Part shown: positions 1 through 19,186 of the stretch, piece by piece
Layout: the number at the start of each line of letters is the position of its first letter
How positions within the stretch are numbered: position 1 is the first letter of the stretch
Source: Sanderia malayensis
Taxonomy: Eukaryota; Cnidaria; Scyphozoa; Semaeostomeae; Pelagiidae
Reading direction: 5' to 3'
DNA: 64,000 bases
Assembly (NCBI GenBank): GCA_013076295.1
Contig: RQOL01000855.1
Coordinates: forward strand, 186,001-250,000
Position numbers and translations under genes: made by a program
Notes under the pieces: generated by a model
Told to the model about the DNA's origin: nothing
The model's database searches: none
The model's input: only the letters and a program-made list of their open reading frames with translations

Positions 1-3000
1 GGGCCAAATGGACAAAATTGGAACATGACCGCAACTTTCCATGTGTACTACTTCAACAGCCTAAAGCCGTATACGCTGTACTGTTTTCAAGTTTTATTGG
101 TATTGCAGAGCAAGGTTGAAGGCAATATAAGTGATTCCACGTGTGAACGCACAGATGAAAGTGGTAAGACTCCCAAACCTTTAAATCTTTTAGAACCCCA
201 TTTACACTGTAAATATCAAATGTAAGCTGTAGTGCAATGTTTGTATATTCGCATACTCATCTTTATCATCTTTATCAGTGTGGAAACATTTGGGTTTGAT
301 GCCTTTCGCTAGTTACAGCCTTTCTTTGTGACATCTAATCTATCACGCCACAAAGCGTTGAATGCATCTCCCTGCGCCACAGAAACAGACCTTTGATTAG
401 CGCCCACGGGCGTCTGAACAATTGAAGCATAAAGCGAGAACACTTTTTCTGCTCTCGCGCCAACCTATATCAGTAACAACAACAGCAACAACAATAATGA
501 TGATCATAATGATTCTTTTAGTGCCACTGGATCCACCAGCCAACATAGCTGGCTCGAATGTAACAGCATGGTGTTTGCTCATAACATGGAGTCCAATCCC
601 AACCGAACGAGCCCAGGGAATTATCACGAAATACCTCATCAACTATTGGAAACAGAGTGGTGGTAGTGCAGGAACTCTCACAAGAACAACCACATCGAAT
701 AGTTCTCTAGAAATCTGCGAACTAGAGCCGTACACTGCCTATTCGTTTAAAATATGTGGATTCACAAGGATTGGAAAAGGTCCCATGTCCATTCCTGTTA
801 CTGGGGTTTACACAGATGAATATAGTAAGAAAATTATTCAATGTTTATTTAGTTATCTATTCACTTCACCGTTATTTACTTACTTGCCATTCCTCAATCG
901 AATAATATGTGAGAAAATACGAGATTTTTAAAGGAGGGGTGAGGGGGTATATTACTGTTTTGTTGCCACCCGTTCTTTACCACTATCTTCATTTTTTCTC
1001 TTTTTCTACTCCTCGAACAAACGTTTACCACTTCATTTGCTTTATTTTAAGCTGCTTTTCTTTAATCGTTGTTTATATACTATTTTCGTGTATAGCATTT
1101 ATCAATGCCTTAGCATGCTTTAGTCTGACTTAATAAGTAAGCATCCATCTTTACTTTTCTGCTGTAAATACTATCTACCTGGCAAATTGTTTTCTTTCGC
1201 CACCGACTGTTTATGTTTATTCCCACACAGCTGTTTACTTGCTGCATGTTCATTTAATTACCTATTCATTTCTCGTTGGGTTTTATTAGTTCCTTCGGTG
1301 GCTCCATCCATTGCCTCAACCGAGCACACCAGTTCCACATCAATGAAAATCAAATGGCAAAATCTAGCTGCGCCGTATTGGCGAGGAGTACCTTATATGT
1401 ACGTTTTATACTATGTTTTGAAAGACATTTACACTGTAACTGGTGCTGCCAGCAATGTCTCGTCTGCATTCACCAACTATCCTGCCACAGAAATTGAACT
1501 GACACAGCTCGAGAAGTATAAATTCTATGTCATCTGGATGTGTGCATTCACAATCAAAGGATCTGGTATTGCAAACTCCACTACGAAGGAGCAACGAACT
1601 GACCAAGATGGTGAGTCAAACCATTTTACTTTTGGTCAGTTGGGCCTTGGTGGTTGTGCGTTTAGTCTACAATTTCTTGATATCTGCGCAGTATTGGCTT
1701 CTTCCGATTTTGCTCTGGCTTACATTTGCCTTTTCAGGTTTCATGTTTGATCGTAATATTTTGAAAACCTGTTGAGACGGTTTATTTGTTTTGATTTTAT
1801 TTATAAAATGATGCGAGATATGTGTGAAACTGAAGGCATTGCTGGACATCAAGTTTCAAGGCAACAACTTTGGGACACTTATTTTTGCCACATTAATTGA
1901 TTATTTGTCCTATTTCTCGCTTCTTAGAAATTTAATGAATTTGGAACCGCACTAACTTTTGATACCCCTGATATCTCAGTTCGATTCTTTTTCAGTTCCA
2001 AGCAGAGGACCTGATGCTAGAGCCCATAACAGCAGTTCATTCAGCATCATAGCCAATTGGACCGAACTTGAATACGAATACAGACTTGGTATACTGCTTG
2101 AGTACAGGGTCTTCTGCACTAATCTGAAGACGAACGTAGAAGTGACAGTGGGTGTTGACGCTGCTAAGCTATCAGCCGAAATAAAGGATCTTCTTCCATT
2201 CAAAAATCACAGTGTAGAAGTGGCTGGTGTTACATCGAAAGGTGTGGGAACTCGTGGTACTGCCGTGTACACACTAACAGATGAATACAGTGAGTTTATT
2301 GAGTGGACAAATTTAATGCTATTTTAGTTTGCTTACTTCTATTTTTATGTCCATGCACTGCAACCCTTCTTGCTTTAGCATCTTTGGGTTTGTTGTTTTT
2401 GTCTGCTTTTCTTTTCTATCCATTGCTTTCTTACGTTTTGCATTTATGTTCTTTGTTTGCATATGCTTCGGTTTTGTCTGCGTCATCTAATATACTTTTC
2501 TTTTCTTTGTATTGCTTTCCTATTTTACCTTTTCTTTGCCCTTCCTTCTTATGATTTGTCTTCATATGCTTGCATTTTGGCTTTGATTTTCAGTATTTTT
2601 CATTGATCTTGCTCCACATGAAAAACACATTTTGTACTGATGAATTTGATCTATTCTTCCTCGTGCTGTGTAGTGCCAGCTTACCAAATTGGGTTTGAAT
2701 AATACTGACCACTGAATACTGATCAAGGAATATTTCTTTCCCACACTCGAATCCAACGAATTTGCAAATTATTTTAGCATCTTTGCTTCTACTAATTACA
2801 TTTCTTTTTCTCGATTTTCTTCAGAGCCTTCGGCCGCTCCACCAAACTTTTTCGGTGTAAACATCAGTTCGTATGCCCTGAGATTGAACTGGTCTCTCAT
2901 ACCAAGCGACCACCGGCTTGGAATAATACGTGGCTACACGATAATGTACAAGAACACGTCTTCAGAAGACGACCACTGGAACACCACCGTCGTACACAGC

Positions 3001-6000
3001 GGACACCTACGTCATGCAGAGATACACAACTTGACGGCGTACACATTCTATTCACTTAAAATCGCCGGCTTCACAAAAATGGGCGACGGAACATTCAGTG
3101 ATGAAATTGTTGTCAGAACAGACGAGGACGGTAAGTCTTGTGCCATTTTTGATGTAGTTCAAGTGACCAACTGTTTAGTTTATTTTACCAGGAATGATTC
3201 TTCAAAGCTGACTGAGTCTTCTTCAGATTGCAACGTTCATTGCATTTTTATTTAATCTTCTAGGATCTCTTGTGGCTTGTAATCTTTTCAATTGTTTGTA
3301 ATAATTTTTTGAAATAGGAGGCGCCTATTCAATATTTTATTGGAGCAGGGAAGCCTTTATAAAATTTGACTTAATGACACCAACGGGCGTTTACTCTTTA
3401 CGCCAATGGAAGCATTGCTAACAATGTCTAGCTGCCATTGATTTGACAGTTGCTTATGGACTCTGCTTTTTTCACAGCACCATATGAGCCACCGCGATCT
3501 TTGAAAGCCTCCGAAATCAATGCGTTTAATGCCATCATAAACTGGAGTCCCCCCCACTCTTCTGCAGTTAGAGGCATCATTCGCGGATACAAGATAATGT
3601 ACACAGCAGTTTATTCGCCGCTAGATTTCACAAGCCACTTGCTGATTACGAGTAATAATAGACGCCGGAGGTCTCTTATTTCCAAGCCTCTGGACCTAAA
3701 TCAGTATGTTATACTTGATATTTTGTATATTTTTTGTCTTTAATTGTTAACTGTAGCATTATAGGGTATTGAATTATAGGACTTTAGTGGGTCAAAGTAA
3801 CATCTTAAAATCTAACATCTTGTGGAAAATAATTCCCGAATTCTCCCGTTTTCCATAAAATTCCCAAATTTAACGAATAAGAGTATCAATAAAAGGCATT
3901 CAATTTTCCCAGCTTAAAGGGTAATTTTTAGTAAATACACCCCTGGGTTTCATTTGTACTAACCCCTTCCCCTCTTCAAGCAATTTTCAAAACCTTCCGT
4001 TCTCCCCTTACCACCACCATATACGTTAATCGTTGTAGCATTAAGCAGTCACATATGCCCCTTTATACCCCTTATACCCCCGTTTGCGTGCTACCCCATG
4101 ATTATTAACGATAGCTTTATCTCTCTTCGTGGTTTTAGGTACAATGTTACGGTCAGTAGCAGCCAGTTTCATTTAGATATCCGGGATCTGCAAGGTGCAA
4201 CAAACTACAGTGTCGAAATATTGGCATTTACCATTCGTGAAGGTGTAGTCAGTGCACCACTCTATATCTATACAAAAGAAAATAGTAAGTTAATATATAA
4301 TGTTATAATACATCCTATCCTTTATTCTTTCGAATATCCTAGATTTTATATTTCATCATGTATCAATTTTGCCCTATCCCATTCTATTTTATGACATGCT
4401 GTTCCATTTTACTAACATTATGCCAATGCTATACTGTATACTGTACAATGTTATTTTATGCTATACTAATGATGGTATACAATACTATGCTATGTTATTG
4501 TATGCCATGGTATGCAAAACTATGTTATGTTATACTATGCTATTATATAATGGCATATGCTATACTGTACTTTGCTATACTATGCTATACTATGCTATAC
4601 TATGCAATTTATGTTAAAAATTGCATTTACATAAACTGTATAATCAATGATTTACCTGAATTTTAGTTCCAGCAATGGCCCCAATAAATGTTACAGCTCA
4701 CAACGCGACTTATACAAGCCTGATGGTGAGATGGAAGCACATTTTTCCAGCATATGCGCATGGAAACATTGAAGGATTTCTCGTCTACTACCAGCTGGGC
4801 AATCACAGCGAAGCAACTGCTCACAAGGAGTCGCAAATTGCACGAAGAACATTCCTTGAAGTTACACATCTTCATATTTTTGCACTGTACACAATACAGG
4901 TTGCTGCGTACACGAAAGTTGGCATTGGCATCAAAAGTAAACCTGTTTATGCAAAAACGGATGAATGGGGTAAGTTCCCACTGGCATTTGCGGTTTCAAA
5001 CTGTCTTACCTCGACTTTCGCAATTTTTAACTCTGTACCTATTTCATATAGTTCTCTCGTAGCTTTATGCAGATGTAGACAAGACACTTACTTATAGCTT
5101 CAGTTCTTCACAGATTTATTTAGGTTACCGAACTGTCCTATCCACCCGTCCATACCCTCGATCAGCCCTGTTTGGTGTTCTATGGCTGTCTATAGCTTTA
5201 CCAAGCTCCTGGATCCCTAGTTGATTTAGCTCTCAGAAGCTTTTGTCTAACCCTCTGTTCTAGTTCTTGAAACAAATTTGTTTATACCTAGTTTAATATG
5301 TACCTTTATATTACTTTAATTAATTTGTTTTGATGTTTAATGAAGATTGATTAATGTTTAATAATTCTGCATGTCACTTCTCTTTTTCTTCTAGTTCCAT
5401 CAAAAGCACCTGACAGCATAGTTGTGAACAGCTACTTGAAGTCACGCGAGTTTGATGTTTCGTGGAGCCATTTGGACTACAAATACTGGAACGGCATTCC
5501 ACTTGGCTATCAAATTGTGGCAACCACTATTAGCATCGGTGGAGTGAAAGTCAAGAAATCGGAACGACTGACGCACACTTTGAGGGTTGACAGCCATTTC
5601 AACAATGTCAAATTCAGCAACATGCAATCTTATTGCATGTATGGAATCCAAGTCAGCGCTTATACGAGAAAAGGAGTTGGGCCTTCGAGTGCCATGAAAT
5701 ATCTCGGTAAGTGTGTGCATTTATATATCGGACATCCACGTTGTATTCTGCTGTCCGTTTTAAAAGAAGGTTGATTAAAACAGCTACGACATGAGTGAAC
5801 CAATGTTACGTCGCACATATGTGGTTTTTAACGGAGGCTCCACTGTGTATTGCTATATCTTTATACAATTTCAGTGTGTACCATTTTGTTGCCACCAGAA
5901 AATGCAAGCACGATAGAGTCTCATAGTATTGATAAATAGTACTTCTATTCGATGTCTTTATATCTCAAAGCGTGACATATAATTTACTGTATACAGTATT

Positions 6001-9000
6001 TCCAATGACTATTACCATGTAATCTTTATGTGTGATGTCAGACCATATAGCAAGTGCCATATAGCAGATGCCATGCTAAGTAACATAGTGTACCACGTTG
6101 TGTATGCAATAGATCAATGTTCTGTTTCGTACTCTCATCTCCTAGAAACATGCTACCTTACAAAAGGCATTATGTCCACATCTTGGATAGATCACATGCC
6201 CATGATCAAACAAAACCCGCATGGCAAGACTGCTGGCGGACAACAAATCATGGGATTCCTCCCACCTTTGTTGCTGAAAATCTTAAAGCAATGTTCAGGT
6301 CTGTGCGCTGAGATCAACATCCGAAACAACGGCACGCTCGATTTTCAACGGGACGGTCACGGCAGGCCTGCGAGAAAGAGCAATTTGCAAGAGTTACTGG
6401 CAACAATGAGCAGCAAGACGGATCTAATGTTCCCAGTCCTTAAGCCGAGCTATTCTATCGAAGATTACAAGTATATAGAGATTATGTCAATGAGTAAGGT
6501 TGTGCTGGTCGAAGGAAAACCATTGGTCAATACCATTGGCTTGGCTGTGAGTAACAGTCTGTCACCAATGCTCTATATGCTACTCGTGTTTGTTCTATTC
6601 TGCCTTTTGGCTGGTTGCTGTATGTGGTTGCTGGTAAGTACAGTTCAATCTATAGCACTTACGAGTAGCGCGCTGCCATCTCAACCGGTTTTATGTCTCT
6701 GTTGTTTTGCCAGTCAAATCCAGTATGAATCGCAACCCTTAATGTTCTAGCCTTAAATTAGTCTTTGATGTTCTCAACCTTCGAAACAGCGTTCGTGGAA
6801 GCAATTTTTGAACGCGCGCAGACTTTTTTAGGATCAAATTCCTGAGTTTTCTATTTTTTGATTTGTTGTTACAGCACCGCCGTTTCCCTTTGTTCCTAGG
6901 AAAGATATGCTGATTCAGATGAAGTTAGAAGGCATCCAGTATATGGGATCTTTGATGGTTTCTACTGGGCGTTTGTCGTTGCTACAACTGTAGGGTGCGT
7001 CTTGTCAGCCATATTGTTTTTCCTTTTCCTCTTTATGCATTGGTTGTTCTGTTTTTGTTTTTGCTCATCTACTCTCTCCCTCCCTCTTTCTCCATAATTT
7101 CCCCTCGTCCACACGTGCTGAACATGAATATCCTTTCGTTATGGTCCTTACACGCTTCTTTTTTTTAGTTATGGCGACATAGTTCCATCGAGAAATCTCA
7201 GTCGAATATTTTCAATGATTTGGTCTCTGATTGGCCTAATATTGGTTGTTTTTTTGACTGGAACACTTACATCTGTCCTGACGTCTTCAGAATCTTCAGT
7301 TAAAATTAAAACCGTGCCAAAATCTGGGGTAAGTTCCACTTCCATCATTATTCTCACTACTGCAAAGCATTTCAAGTTGCCGTGGCCATCAAGGTAGCTT
7401 CTTCCATTGTTTGGTATAACCTTTTGTAGCTCCTTCTGATACTATACTATCCAGTCCAGCTTTTTGTAGTTTAGCAGTTTAGCTCTTTGTAGACATGAAC
7501 GCTTTCATGCAGCTCTGGTTGCCTTTCACTAACTTTTTACAGCTAAACATTTTTCTCTTCTGTGCTCTCAACTTTCTCAAATTCACATTTCTTTCTCTGG
7601 CGCCGTCGATGTCTCTGCAGCTTTATATCAGCGCCTTTTCTTCGTAGACTTGTATTTTTCTTTTTAAATTCTTATATGCCTTCTTTGATAATAAGTTAAT
7701 TCATATTATGTTATAGTACATTCTAAATTGGTCTTTCTTCCATCACCAGGTTATTGAGATTTCAACGTTTAAAGTCATTTATTTTTTCACAGATTGGCAT
7801 GGTGAAAGATTCTTGGGAGTTTCTCGTTGCCCAAAAGAAAGGAATGAAAATTGGTATGACGTAATTAATGATGAAGGTTTCAAGTCGTATGCTACTTCAT
7901 GAACATAGCTATTACGTTACAACGAAACTTATGGGTTCATTCAGCTACATCCTACAGTTGCAGTTAGCTACATCCTTTCAATTGGCCCTAATGTGTTAGT
8001 TATCTTCCATGAGTAAATTATGTGTCCAAGCATCTTTCCATTAATGTAAGATGCAACATGATCTTGTTAATGCAAAGCTTAGATAATATCAACTCTCACT
8101 TACTTAAAATGTTTTGGCAAGGGCTCGAACATCTACTTTTCTTTTTTAAACCCAGCCATGTTTGCATCTGTCTCTTGGTGGCTCGCGTTATGAAGAGGAT
8201 ACTGAATTTTCGTTGACATTTTGGTGTTTGTTGAAATTCCGTTTTTATATGTCGTTAGATAAGAACTACAGCGACTATATGGAGTTGTTGAATGCTGTTG
8301 GAAATGGGACAGTGAAGAATGGTCTTCTGGATGTTGATGTTGCAACCATTTGGAGTGAAAAGCTTGCCAAAGAATCCATATCAATAAAAGCTCTTGTCAA
8401 CCTGGGTGGTAGTATGGGCATTTTTGCAACTGGAGATGCAAGAAAATTGGCCGGTTGTTTCAGGGCAGGGATAAAAGAAGAATCGGGCTTCATTCTCAAT
8501 GAAAAAATACGTGCCATTCAGGTCAGTAACATTATATTTTATGCAGATAAAGTAGAGTAGCTCAACAAAATGCAGGTGTGTATGGGAGATAGAGGCACCA
8601 TTATCCCATTTGTAAATTAAAACGTTGGAAATGACGTTGTACTTTACTTGTCCCTCACCCTGCCTGAATTCTCGAGCTATGTCTTCACTACCGTGTTAAT
8701 CGAATGATGTGGCAGCTGGCATTTTAATCTTTTCTCTAATGCTCTAAACATTAAGAGTTGATATTTAATTGTAGCATGCCTTGGAACTACCCATATTTAT
8801 ATAGCACAGGCATTCATTTAGCATTTAAGATTCATATTTAAATGTATGTGCTCCATAGTTATGCGTATTTGACTGTGTTTTCATCGTGAACCATCCTTCA
8901 ATTCCACTCCAGATCGAAACAGCTCATATCAGTAAGCAACTTCAAGTGAATACCAGCGCTTCCACTGCAGTAATCACTGTCGCCGATACAGGTCCCAAAT

Positions 9001-9825
9001 TCTACAGCTGGGAATCAACTGTCATGCAGTTTTATATCAAAGGCGGCGCCATGATTTTAGGAGTCTTTCTGGTTCTTGGCTCCATTTACGAAATTATCAG
9101 ATGCATCAGGAAGCGAAGAGGGAAAAATAATTCTGTCAAGCCTCGTTTTGGTTTGTCTCAATTTTACATTGTATTGTATTTAGATGCGAGGATAGGCTAA
9201 TTGTTTGGGTTGCGTGGAAGTCATTTTATGGATTAACTGTTGTGTCAATATTTGCCTTTTGCTTTAGAAAAGGAAAGGCTGGCTGGCATCATGCTTTCCC
9301 ACTTTGGTCATGCCCAGTCCTCGACGCAATACCGTAATGCTTCGAGAATACGTCAAAACACTATGAAAAAGCAATTATTCGCTCTGGGCGTTTATTGGAA
9401 GGTCTTGTAATAATTTTCTTCATCTTTCAGGTGTAAACGAAGAAGTGAATGCAGGTCCTTCAGATGAGGAGCCAGCTGAGCATCGTGATGAGCCAGCCCA
9501 GTACGAGAACATATACCCTTCTCTGACAAACCTCGATGACAATGCGAGCTTGGATCCCTATGCACAGCTAATGGAAAGTTTATCATCAACAATACCCGTC
9601 CCTTCAGCATCTGTAGTGCCCAATGCAACAGTCAATGATATTGTGGAGGCAGAGACAAGCGTGTTGATAGAAAAACTCGCTTCCAATTTCGTGGAAATCA
9701 TGGATGAACTCGAAAACTTGCACGTACAGGAAAGACTGAAGTTACAGCGATTGAAATGGGACTTGTATGGAATGTATAAGTACGTTGATCCAACTGATTA
9801 TGGGGTTCCTTTTGACTTTGAGTGA
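1..9825 (+). CDS. FN3-repeat receptor fused to a GluR0-like potassium-channel/ligand-binding module (5' partial)
   Basis: Sixteen exons: <1-163, 522-824, 1290-1610, 1996-2289, 2825-3130, 3478-3703, 4139-4284, 4667-4969, 5395-5706, 6146-6633, 6900-6994, 7169-7328, 7793-7853, 8259-8521, 8913-9150, 9431-9825 (TGA). Every junction has GT/AG and keeps frame. The first nine exons encode about eight fibronectin type III domains, each with the B-strand Trp and a 'Tyr...Gly.Gly' F-G end. Exon 10 encodes a domain resembling the S1 lobe of glutamate receptors, then a hydrophobic helix (MLYMLLVFVLFCLLAGCCMW). Exons 11-12 give a pore loop TTVGYGDIVPSRNLSRIFSM and a second helix. Exons 13-15 give an S2-like lobe and a third helix followed by a basic stop-transfer. 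Exon 16 is an acidic, partly coiled cytoplasmic tail. The order S1-TM-pore-TM-S2 matches bacterial GluR0; the FN3 ectodomain is unlike classical iGluRs. Inferred: ligand- or adhesion-gated K+ channel at the plasma membrane. The 5' end, with any signal peptide, lies outside the window. Confidence 0.85.
4395..4612. repeat. AT-rich simple repeat, (TATGCTATAC)-like
   Basis: Imperfect short repeats of 'tatgctatac', 'tatgttat' and similar lie in the intron between exons 7 and 8 of the FN3-channel gene. They produce spurious reading frames rich in Tyr, Met, Leu and Cys. Confidence 0.7.
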
Positions 9826-10008
9826 ATATTTGAAAAGTTTGCTTGCACACCCTCATCATTTGCACATGACTTGTTGTTGACTCTTTAAATTTATGTTTTG
9901 ACACCCTATGGCATTGCACACGTGTTGTAAAAAATTGACGTTGACTTTGCTTTGGGTACCCTACGGTTTCTTTTTTGAAACCCATTGTGATAACTGACAG
10001 CCGTTTGA

Positions 10009-10030
10009 TTTGAATTACGAATCAACCAAT
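10009..10030 (+). promoter_or_regulatory. CHR-like TTTGAA and CCAAT box upstream of PLK1
   Basis: TTTGAA at 10009-10014 and CCAAT at 10026-10030 lie in the roughly 380-bp gap between the FN3-channel stop and the PLK1 start. G2/M genes, PLK1 included, are known in vertebrates to use CHR (TTTGAA) and CCAAT (NF-Y) elements. That these copies act is inference, because short motifs occur by chance. Confidence 0.3.
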
Positions 10031-10206
10031 CAGATTGAAAGGGACGAAAATTTAAACAAAAATCTGATCCAAGCATTTTTTTGCACTCAAACCGTTGGAC
10101 AACAACGAAAGGCGAAGCTTCACTTCACATTTTCCATTTCTGGCAATTCTTGGCTATAATTTGCACTATAATATCTTATATTTTCATTGTGAAATACCAC
10201 TTCAAA

Positions 10207-16128
<5,922 letters not shown>

Positions 16129-17888
16129 ACTTTATCTCTAACAGTGGCGAGCTGCAAGTGGCATGCAATATCGGTCACGTTCTTATTAGATGAAGTAAAT
16201 AGCTTAGTAATACATCGTAAATTTTGATATTGCGTCGTGGTTTTCATTTTTCTATAGACAATAGTCAGCAGCTATGAATAACAGTGATTTAGTTTTGTAA
16301 ATATGTTCTCGGTTGATTAGATCAGTTTGCTGGGATGTTCTTCAAGTTTTTTGGAAGTTAGACTAGATTGGAAGGCCAGTTTAATATAACGTGTAACATT
16401 TTAATGAATGCAATGTCTTTGTGTAGTTTTTCATCTCGTTACAACTTAATTTTTGTACATAACAGAACGTAAACGGATTGTATTTCTTGATTTGAAATAG
16501 AAATTGCAACGAAGGCAGTTGTGATCTTTTTCTGAATGGATCTTGTGGAATTAAAGTCAAGTCTAGGTAGCCCCGACAATAGCGTTCACTAGGAAATAAG
16601 ATATGTAAAATATAAGTTTACAAAGGTGGGGGCCAGTTGCTGTTTTCCCATGGGAATTCACGATAGTCATCTATATTCTCATCTTCACTGTACTAAACCA
16701 GGAACAAAAAAGCATTTCAAATGAAAAGCATTTCAAATGAAAATAGCTAATTAGAATTTGTATTTGTAAAAAAGCAATATAATAGAAGCTTACAGCTGCT
16801 CAATAATGCACTCTGCATCATTCCATCATGCCTAATAAAACTTCAATAGTTTGATCCAATGTATTGTTAGTAAGTACGAATATTTATACTGGATAGCCAC
16901 TTCACCTTTGATATCTGTTATCAATGTGGGTCCAGTTGGTATAAATCCTTACCCCCAGAAATTCTGGGTACATATTGAAATGCTGAAAGACGAAAAAACA
17001 TAATCAATGGGAAATTATTACAATTTTGAAACTTTGTAAAGGATACAAAAATGAAGTAAAAACAGTTCAAGTTATTTTATACCTTTAGTTTGTTGCTTCT
17101 TTTTACTGTTTGAGTTGTTGCTATTGACATGCCTATGTTCTTTTCGCTATTCTTTGTACCCAAGCTTAACGTCTTGGATCCCATGAAAAGGAAACTTCAA
17201 TTTCTCCATTTTAGTATGTAGTTTTTTGGAAAAAGGAACATGTTCTTAAATGATTTCCAATCGATGTTTTATTAGTAAACCTCACCCACTCACAAATATT
17301 CGAATGATAAAGCCGCACAGGTATGACAGCCACTACACAGCATATTGCATTTAGATTTTACAGCATCTGACTGTAATGTAAGGTAGAAAAGTGTAGAGAC
17401 TTGCCAACATGATTAAATTGTCTGTCCTGCTTCCTATGTTTGACTTCGATTCGATGGATGGCGATAGCAGAGAAGATGAAGATGATTGATTTGTTATCAA
17501 CAACAGCAGAACGCTAGAACAGTGCTGCCAGATGGTCGAAATGAGAACAGACCAACCGACCAACCTATAAAAAATGACCAATTTAGACCAAAACAGGCCA
17601 AACTGTTTCTGTTACATTCCTTCTCTAATGACTCCCTCAATACTGCACTGGTGGTGTCACACTAGAGGAATGGATAGTACGTCATATCGTTTTCAGTGTG
17701 TTACTACCGGTAACACACTGGCCCAGACCAATACCCCAAAACCCCAGACCTATAAACAAAAGGAAATGACACTGCAAAATGAAAAGGAATGTCACAAAGT
17801 AATGCCAAAATTAGAATTAAAATTAATAACTGCGTTGCATCGAAGACGGCTTGGTTGCTCTTGTCACAAATGCATTGAAATGAAAGTA
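16129..17888. other. Intergenic region downstream of PLK1
   Basis: Presumed PLK1 3'UTR, with an AATAAAA-type signal near 16833. Further on I see only short repeats (a direct 'aaaagcatttcaaatg' doublet near 16715) and a small palindrome around 17694-17720 (cagtgtgttac/gtaacacactg). I found no gene. Confidence 0.4.
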
Positions 17889-18073
17889 CAGTCAGCTCTG
17901 TCTAATTCGAGCACCCTGGAGAAGCTTGAAAATGTTCGAATTACAAAAAGTGTCAACTATAGAGGTTTGTTTTATAAGAATTGGTTCATTAGTGACCCTT
18001 GAAAGGACGGAGAAGTTCGTTCGAATTAGACAGAGTTCGAATTAGACGAGTTCGAGCTATGCAGATTTGACTG
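17889..18073. mobile_element. 185-bp MITE, TA target duplication
   Basis: TIRs CAGTCAgctCTGTCTAATTC and, at the far end, the inverse of CAGTCAAATCTGCATAGCTC are related but imperfect. Both ends are rich in 'tcgaattagac' words. TA flanks both sides (17887-17888 and 18074-18075). The length and TA duplication suggest a Tigger/pogo or mariner derivative. Confidence 0.7.
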
Positions 18074-18892
18074 TAGTTGCAACTCTCATACACAGCAATA
18101 CCCCCATTCATTGTAAGTGGCCAGGCCATTGTTTACACCACCATGTAATGTTATTTATTTTAAAAAAAGTTTCACCTGACCAAGAATCTCGCATGATACA
18201 TCTGCAGCAGTCTCCATTTCATGCTGAAATTCCAATTTATTTACACCAAGCTACGAGAAACATTGACATGAAGTTTTAATTAAAATGAAATTAAAATGAA
18301 GTTTTACACAAATAAAGCCATGCATATTAATAACACTGGCTCAACCTGATATTTTTCTGCCTTCTTGGATCTTGAACAAAAAATAAGTAAAGACAAAAAC
18401 TGAATATGGTCAATGTTTCATCTTCGCTTTCAATTTCAACCAGCATTGCACGATTTTTATTAATCGCTCCACTCATCAAAGCAGATATTTTTCTGCAAAC
18501 AAAAAAAATTGCTAGCAAATGAGAGTTTAATAAAGATTATAGCATTATGTCAAATAGTAAAGGTGTGGATCACCATTATGCAAGATAGACAGTCGTAATT
18601 ACCAATATAGCTATGCTTTTCAACTTGAAGATCCATTTTTCTTGCATACTTGAAACGGTGCATGCCGCCTAGCTCTGCTAAAAATTAGATGATCAACAAG
18701 CGCCATAACGGAATTGATTCTGCTTTCGTTGATTCCCGGCAAAATTTCTTGCCACAACAATAACAACAATCACACTTGATTTTTCAGTCCTGGACTAAAG
18801 TCACTGCAAGGAAACAGAAGGATCCTATATATAGCGATTGCTTGTTGCGACTGAAAGAAGAATAACGTATTAATTTCAGATTGTTGTGAAGT
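18074..18892. other. Intergenic stretch, nothing recognised
   Basis: I see no open frame with family resemblance, no RNA gene and no clear inverted repeat. Sequence is AT-rich with short homopolymer runs. Confidence 0.3.
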
Positions 18893-19186
18893 TTTTCAAG
18901 CGCTGGGTGTGCTTCAAATATCGAGCCTTTTTGTGCGAAAATAGGGAACTACATGCGAAGAAGGTCAATTCCCTTTCGAAATATAACTGTTGTAAAGTTG
19001 TTTTTGAAAAAATATAGTGTGCCACTTAAGCGCGAATACTTGAGGGAGTGTCCAATAAACATTATGACCCATTTGTGTTCGGAATTCTTCATAAAAAAAA
19101 TTTCCCCTCTTTACAACGAACTCCCACTATTGCGAACTAACTATTTTCTTGGTCTTTACAGAGTTCGTTAAAGCGGGATTCCACTG
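18893..19186. mobile_element. 5'-truncated copy of the Tigger-like MITE found at 26746-27478
   Basis: The segment from 'tttttcaagcgctgggtg' to the terminal 'gcgggattccactg' aligns by eye with the last part of the 733-bp element at 26746-27478. A deletion removes about 230 bp after 'attccctttcgaaat'. It shares the 'tatagtgtgcca..ttaagcgcgaatacttgaggga' block. Only the 3' TIR is present, followed by TA. Confidence 0.75.

Noticed and set aside
4358..4666. 102-codon frame rich in Tyr, Cys and Met
   Set aside because: It arises from the AT-rich simple repeat in an intron.
8133..8384. Minus-strand frame opposite the S2-like exon
   Set aside because: It is the shadow of the real plus-strand exon at 8259-8521, which carries the splice sites and family resemblance.
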